Source of the DNA: CAIVAT01 sp037131145
GTDB lineage: Bacteria; Bacteroidota; Bacteroidia; Bacteroidales; FEN-979
Reading direction: 5' to 3'
DNA length: 41,388 bases
NCBI GenBank assembly: GCA_037131145.1
Contig: JBAXRP010000011.1
Coordinates: forward strand, 1 to 41,388
The position numbers and the translations under genes are program-made. A model generated the notes under the pieces. That model was not told the origin of the DNA and ran no database searches. It worked only from the letters and a program-made list of their open reading frames with translations. Below, one piece after another: positions 39,837 through 41,388 of the stretch (position 1 is its first letter; every line of letters begins with the position of its first letter).

Positions 39837-41336
39837 ATGGCAACAAAAACCGATTTACAGATAATTGCGCTCACCCACAGGGGAATGGAACGCGACCACA
39901 ACGAAGATTATCATGGCTACATTCCCGACCTGGAAAGCGGCGAATGGGTCTTTTTCGATTCCAGGGAAGTCAAAGGACTTTCTGAAAAAGGATCGCTGCT
40001 CATTGTCGCCGATGGCATGGGCGGGACCAATGCCGGAGAAGTCGCTTCCAAAATAGCAGTTGAATCCGTAAAAACATTTATTCAGCAGCAAATTGCACAG
40101 GCAATGCCCGATAAGGAAGGCGCAGTAAAATCCATTCTTATTGAATCGGTTATAGCCGCACAAAAAGACCTTATTGATCACGAGAAACAATTTCCCGAAA
40201 CCGAAGGCATGGGAACTACGCTTGTGGTTGCCTGGGTTATCAAAAATAAAGCCTTCATTACCTGGGTTGGCGACAGCCGGCTTTATCTGCAAAATAAGTC
40301 GGGGCTGAAACAGCTTTCTCATGACCATTCTTATGTTCAGGAACTGGTAGACGCCGGCAAAATAACTGCTGAGCAGGCTTTCTATCATCCGCAAAGCAAC
40401 ATCATAACACAGAGTCTTGGCGAAGCCAAAAGACCGCCAAATCCCGGCTATACAACGTATAACATTCAGAGCGACGACGTCATACTTATATGTTCCGATG
40501 GGCTTAACGGAATGTTAACCGACAGTAATATTGAGTTATTTATGCGCAACAACCCCATCGCTGCCGACGCCGCCAAGGTACTTATTGACGAAGCCAACAA
40601 AGCCGGAGGCAACGATAACATCACAGTACTGCTTGCCCATGTCACCAATGTTGACAGCCCTCTTCCTCCGGAACCGAGACCGGCGGCAACACATGGCAAA
40701 CAGGCAGCCGCCTCAAATGACGCAGTGAGCGCCCCAGTTCCCCGGCAAAAAAAAAACGCCATGCGCGGTAAAATCCTGCTTCTCGCGGTCATTGTCGTTT
40801 TAATTGGAATCCTTGCCTGGCAAAACCGAACAACGATCATTGGTCTTTTCACGGGTGACAAGGCAAATTCAACCAAAAAGGGAGATTCGGTCATTCAAAA
40901 AGTCAAACCCATTCCGAAGGAAAACAATGCAAAACCCAATAATTCCGATGCCCGTGAGAAAACACCGGAAGCTGATGAGAAAGATGCGAAAGCTGAGAAA
41001 AAACAGGCAAATACTGGCAATTCATTAAGCAAACCATCGGTGGTAAAAGCGAAAGCCGAAAATACGACTGAGAAATATAAGCCAACACTTGACGCCCTTC
41101 TTAAAGTAAAAAATGGCTATAAACCTCCAAAGGAAGACAAGCTCTCAATAGCCTTTAAAAATGAACTCGGTAAATGCATAAATAAAGCTAAAGCCGCCAC
41201 ACTTACCAGCGATGATATCAAAACGCTGTATAAAGCAAAAAACGCGCTTCAAGGTTATGACGGAACGGGTATTTCTGAACTGAACGAAGCGGTGAAGGAG
41301 CTTTTCAAGTTTCTGCCGGATATTAATCCAAAGTAA
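39837..41336 (+). CDS. PP2C-family protein phosphatase with membrane anchor and extracytoplasmic tail
   Basis: A 499-residue protein. The N-terminal PP2C domain (about 1-270) has the metal-binding acidic residues Asp20, Asp24 in RDHNEDYHG, Asp59 in VADGMGG, Asp221 in CSDGLNGML and Asp260 in GGNDNITV, as in bacterial PrpC/Stp phosphatases. A linker rich in Ala/Pro leads to one membrane helix (about 312-328, KILLLAVIVVLIGILAW), followed by a Lys/Glu-rich stretch and a helical region (about 415-499) outside the membrane. It should oppose the Ser/Thr kinase encoded upstream. A 122-nt gap from the secreted-protein gene contains a hairpin. Its last codon is followed directly by a heptamer repeat array. 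Confidence 0.95.
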   Translation: MATKTDLQIIALTHRGMERDHNEDYHGYIPDLESGEWVFFDSREVKGLSEKGSLLIVADGMGGTNAGEVASKIAVESVKTFIQQQIAQAMPDKEGAVKSILIESVIAAQKDLIDHEKQFPETEGMGTTLVVAWVIKNKAFITWVGDSRLYLQNKSGLKQLSHDHSYVQELVDAGKITAEQAFYHPQSNIITQSLGEAKRPPNPGYTTYNIQSDDVILICSDGLNGMLTDSNIELFMRNNPIAADAAKVLIDEANKAGGNDNITVLLAHVTNVDSPLPPEPRPAATHGKQAAASNDAVSAPVPRQKKNAMRGKILLLAVIVVLIGILAWQNRTTIIGLFTGDKANSTKKGDSVIQKVKPIPKENNAKPNNSDAREKTPEADEKDAKAEKKQANTGNSLSKPSVVKAKAENTTEKYKPTLDALLKVKNGYKPPKEDKLSIAFKNELGKCINKAKAATLTSDDIKTLYKAKNALQGYDGTGISELNEAVKELFKFLPDINPK

Positions 41337-41388
41337 GGTTCAAGGTTCAAGGTTCAAGGTTCAAGGTTCAAGGTTCAAGGTTCAAGGT
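41336..41388. repeat. 7-bp tandem repeat array running off the window edge
   Basis: The heptamer AAGGTTC repeats seven times or more from the last base of the PP2C stop codon to the window end. It is the pure form of the unit that makes up the 14-bp array at 365-447 and the remnants at 9758-9792 and 10541-10590. Confidence 0.92.

Noticed and set aside
35212..41336. Type VI secretion or TerY-P stress cluster
   Set aside because: Kinase, phosphatase and FHA proteins occur in both, but no structural T6SS genes and no vWA/Ter proteins are visible in this window.
1..41388. tRNA, rRNA or complete insertion sequence
   Set aside because: I saw no cloverleaf-like sequence with conserved T-arm, no rRNA segment, and no complete transposase gene with terminal inverted repeats; absence cannot be proven without a covariance search.

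Overview
The window looks like chromosome from a member of the Bacteroidota, most likely an uncultured anaerobic or fermentative Bacteroidales-type organism. The evidence is indirect but consistent. Several genes are preceded by the phylum's TAnnTTTG -7 promoter box and have no strong Shine-Dalgarno sequence. There is a ribosomal THX protein, Bacteroidota-style lipoproteins and an alginate-export-type outer-membrane barrel. Short heptamer-based repeats are scattered between genes. A CoA-acylating aldehyde dehydrogenase and a KamA-family radical SAM enzyme fit anaerobic life. I cannot name a species.

Left part (1-12 kb). The window opens on the first 27 codons of a gene leaving on the minus strand (possibly a PD-(D/E)XK nuclease/transposase relative), then a 14-bp tandem repeat. 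Next come a soluble hybrid histidine kinase with a kinase-less PAS-GAF-PAS protein just downstream, a secreted YVTN/YncE-like beta-propeller, an HsmA-like membrane protein, phosphoglucose isomerase, a small lipoprotein and an AMP-forming acyl-CoA ligase. Positions 9818-10485 hold a decayed PEGA-domain gene (two in-frame stops and probably two frameshifts) bracketed by dispersed repeats. A KamA-family radical SAM enzyme follows.

Middle part (12-28 kb). This is mostly envelope and housekeeping: an alpha/beta hydrolase, a PspC/LiaF-like membrane pair, tatC, an ECF sigma / small membrane protein / Spy-CpxP-like periplasmic protein operon preceded by a Cys-rich secreted protein with a clear terminator, a class V aminotransferase, tatA, queA, an outer-membrane barrel, pssA, lptB, a nucleotidyltransferase pair resembling a toxin-antitoxin module, a STAS protein, an acylating aldehyde dehydrogenase, and an M49-like zinc peptidase lipoprotein.

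Right part (28-41 kb). A DUF190 gene, crcB and an orphan molybdenum subunit of xanthine dehydrogenase are packed head to tail. An OPT-family transporter, rsmG and an extended THX gene follow. The last 6 kb (35212-41336) is the most interesting part: five plus-strand genes that look like one eukaryotic-type phospho-signalling island. They encode a zinc-ribbon/FHA-like protein, a Hanks-type Ser/Thr kinase fused to an FHA domain, an FHA-transmembrane-trypsin-like protease, a secreted protein of unknown function, and a membrane-anchored PP2C phosphatase with an extracytoplasmic tail. My model is that the cytoplasmic kinase and phosphatase set phosphothreonine marks read by the FHA domains, linking cytoplasmic phosphorylation to a protease domain outside the inner membrane. 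That is inference from architecture and gene order. The window ends in a heptamer repeat array just after the phosphatase gene, so the cluster may continue.
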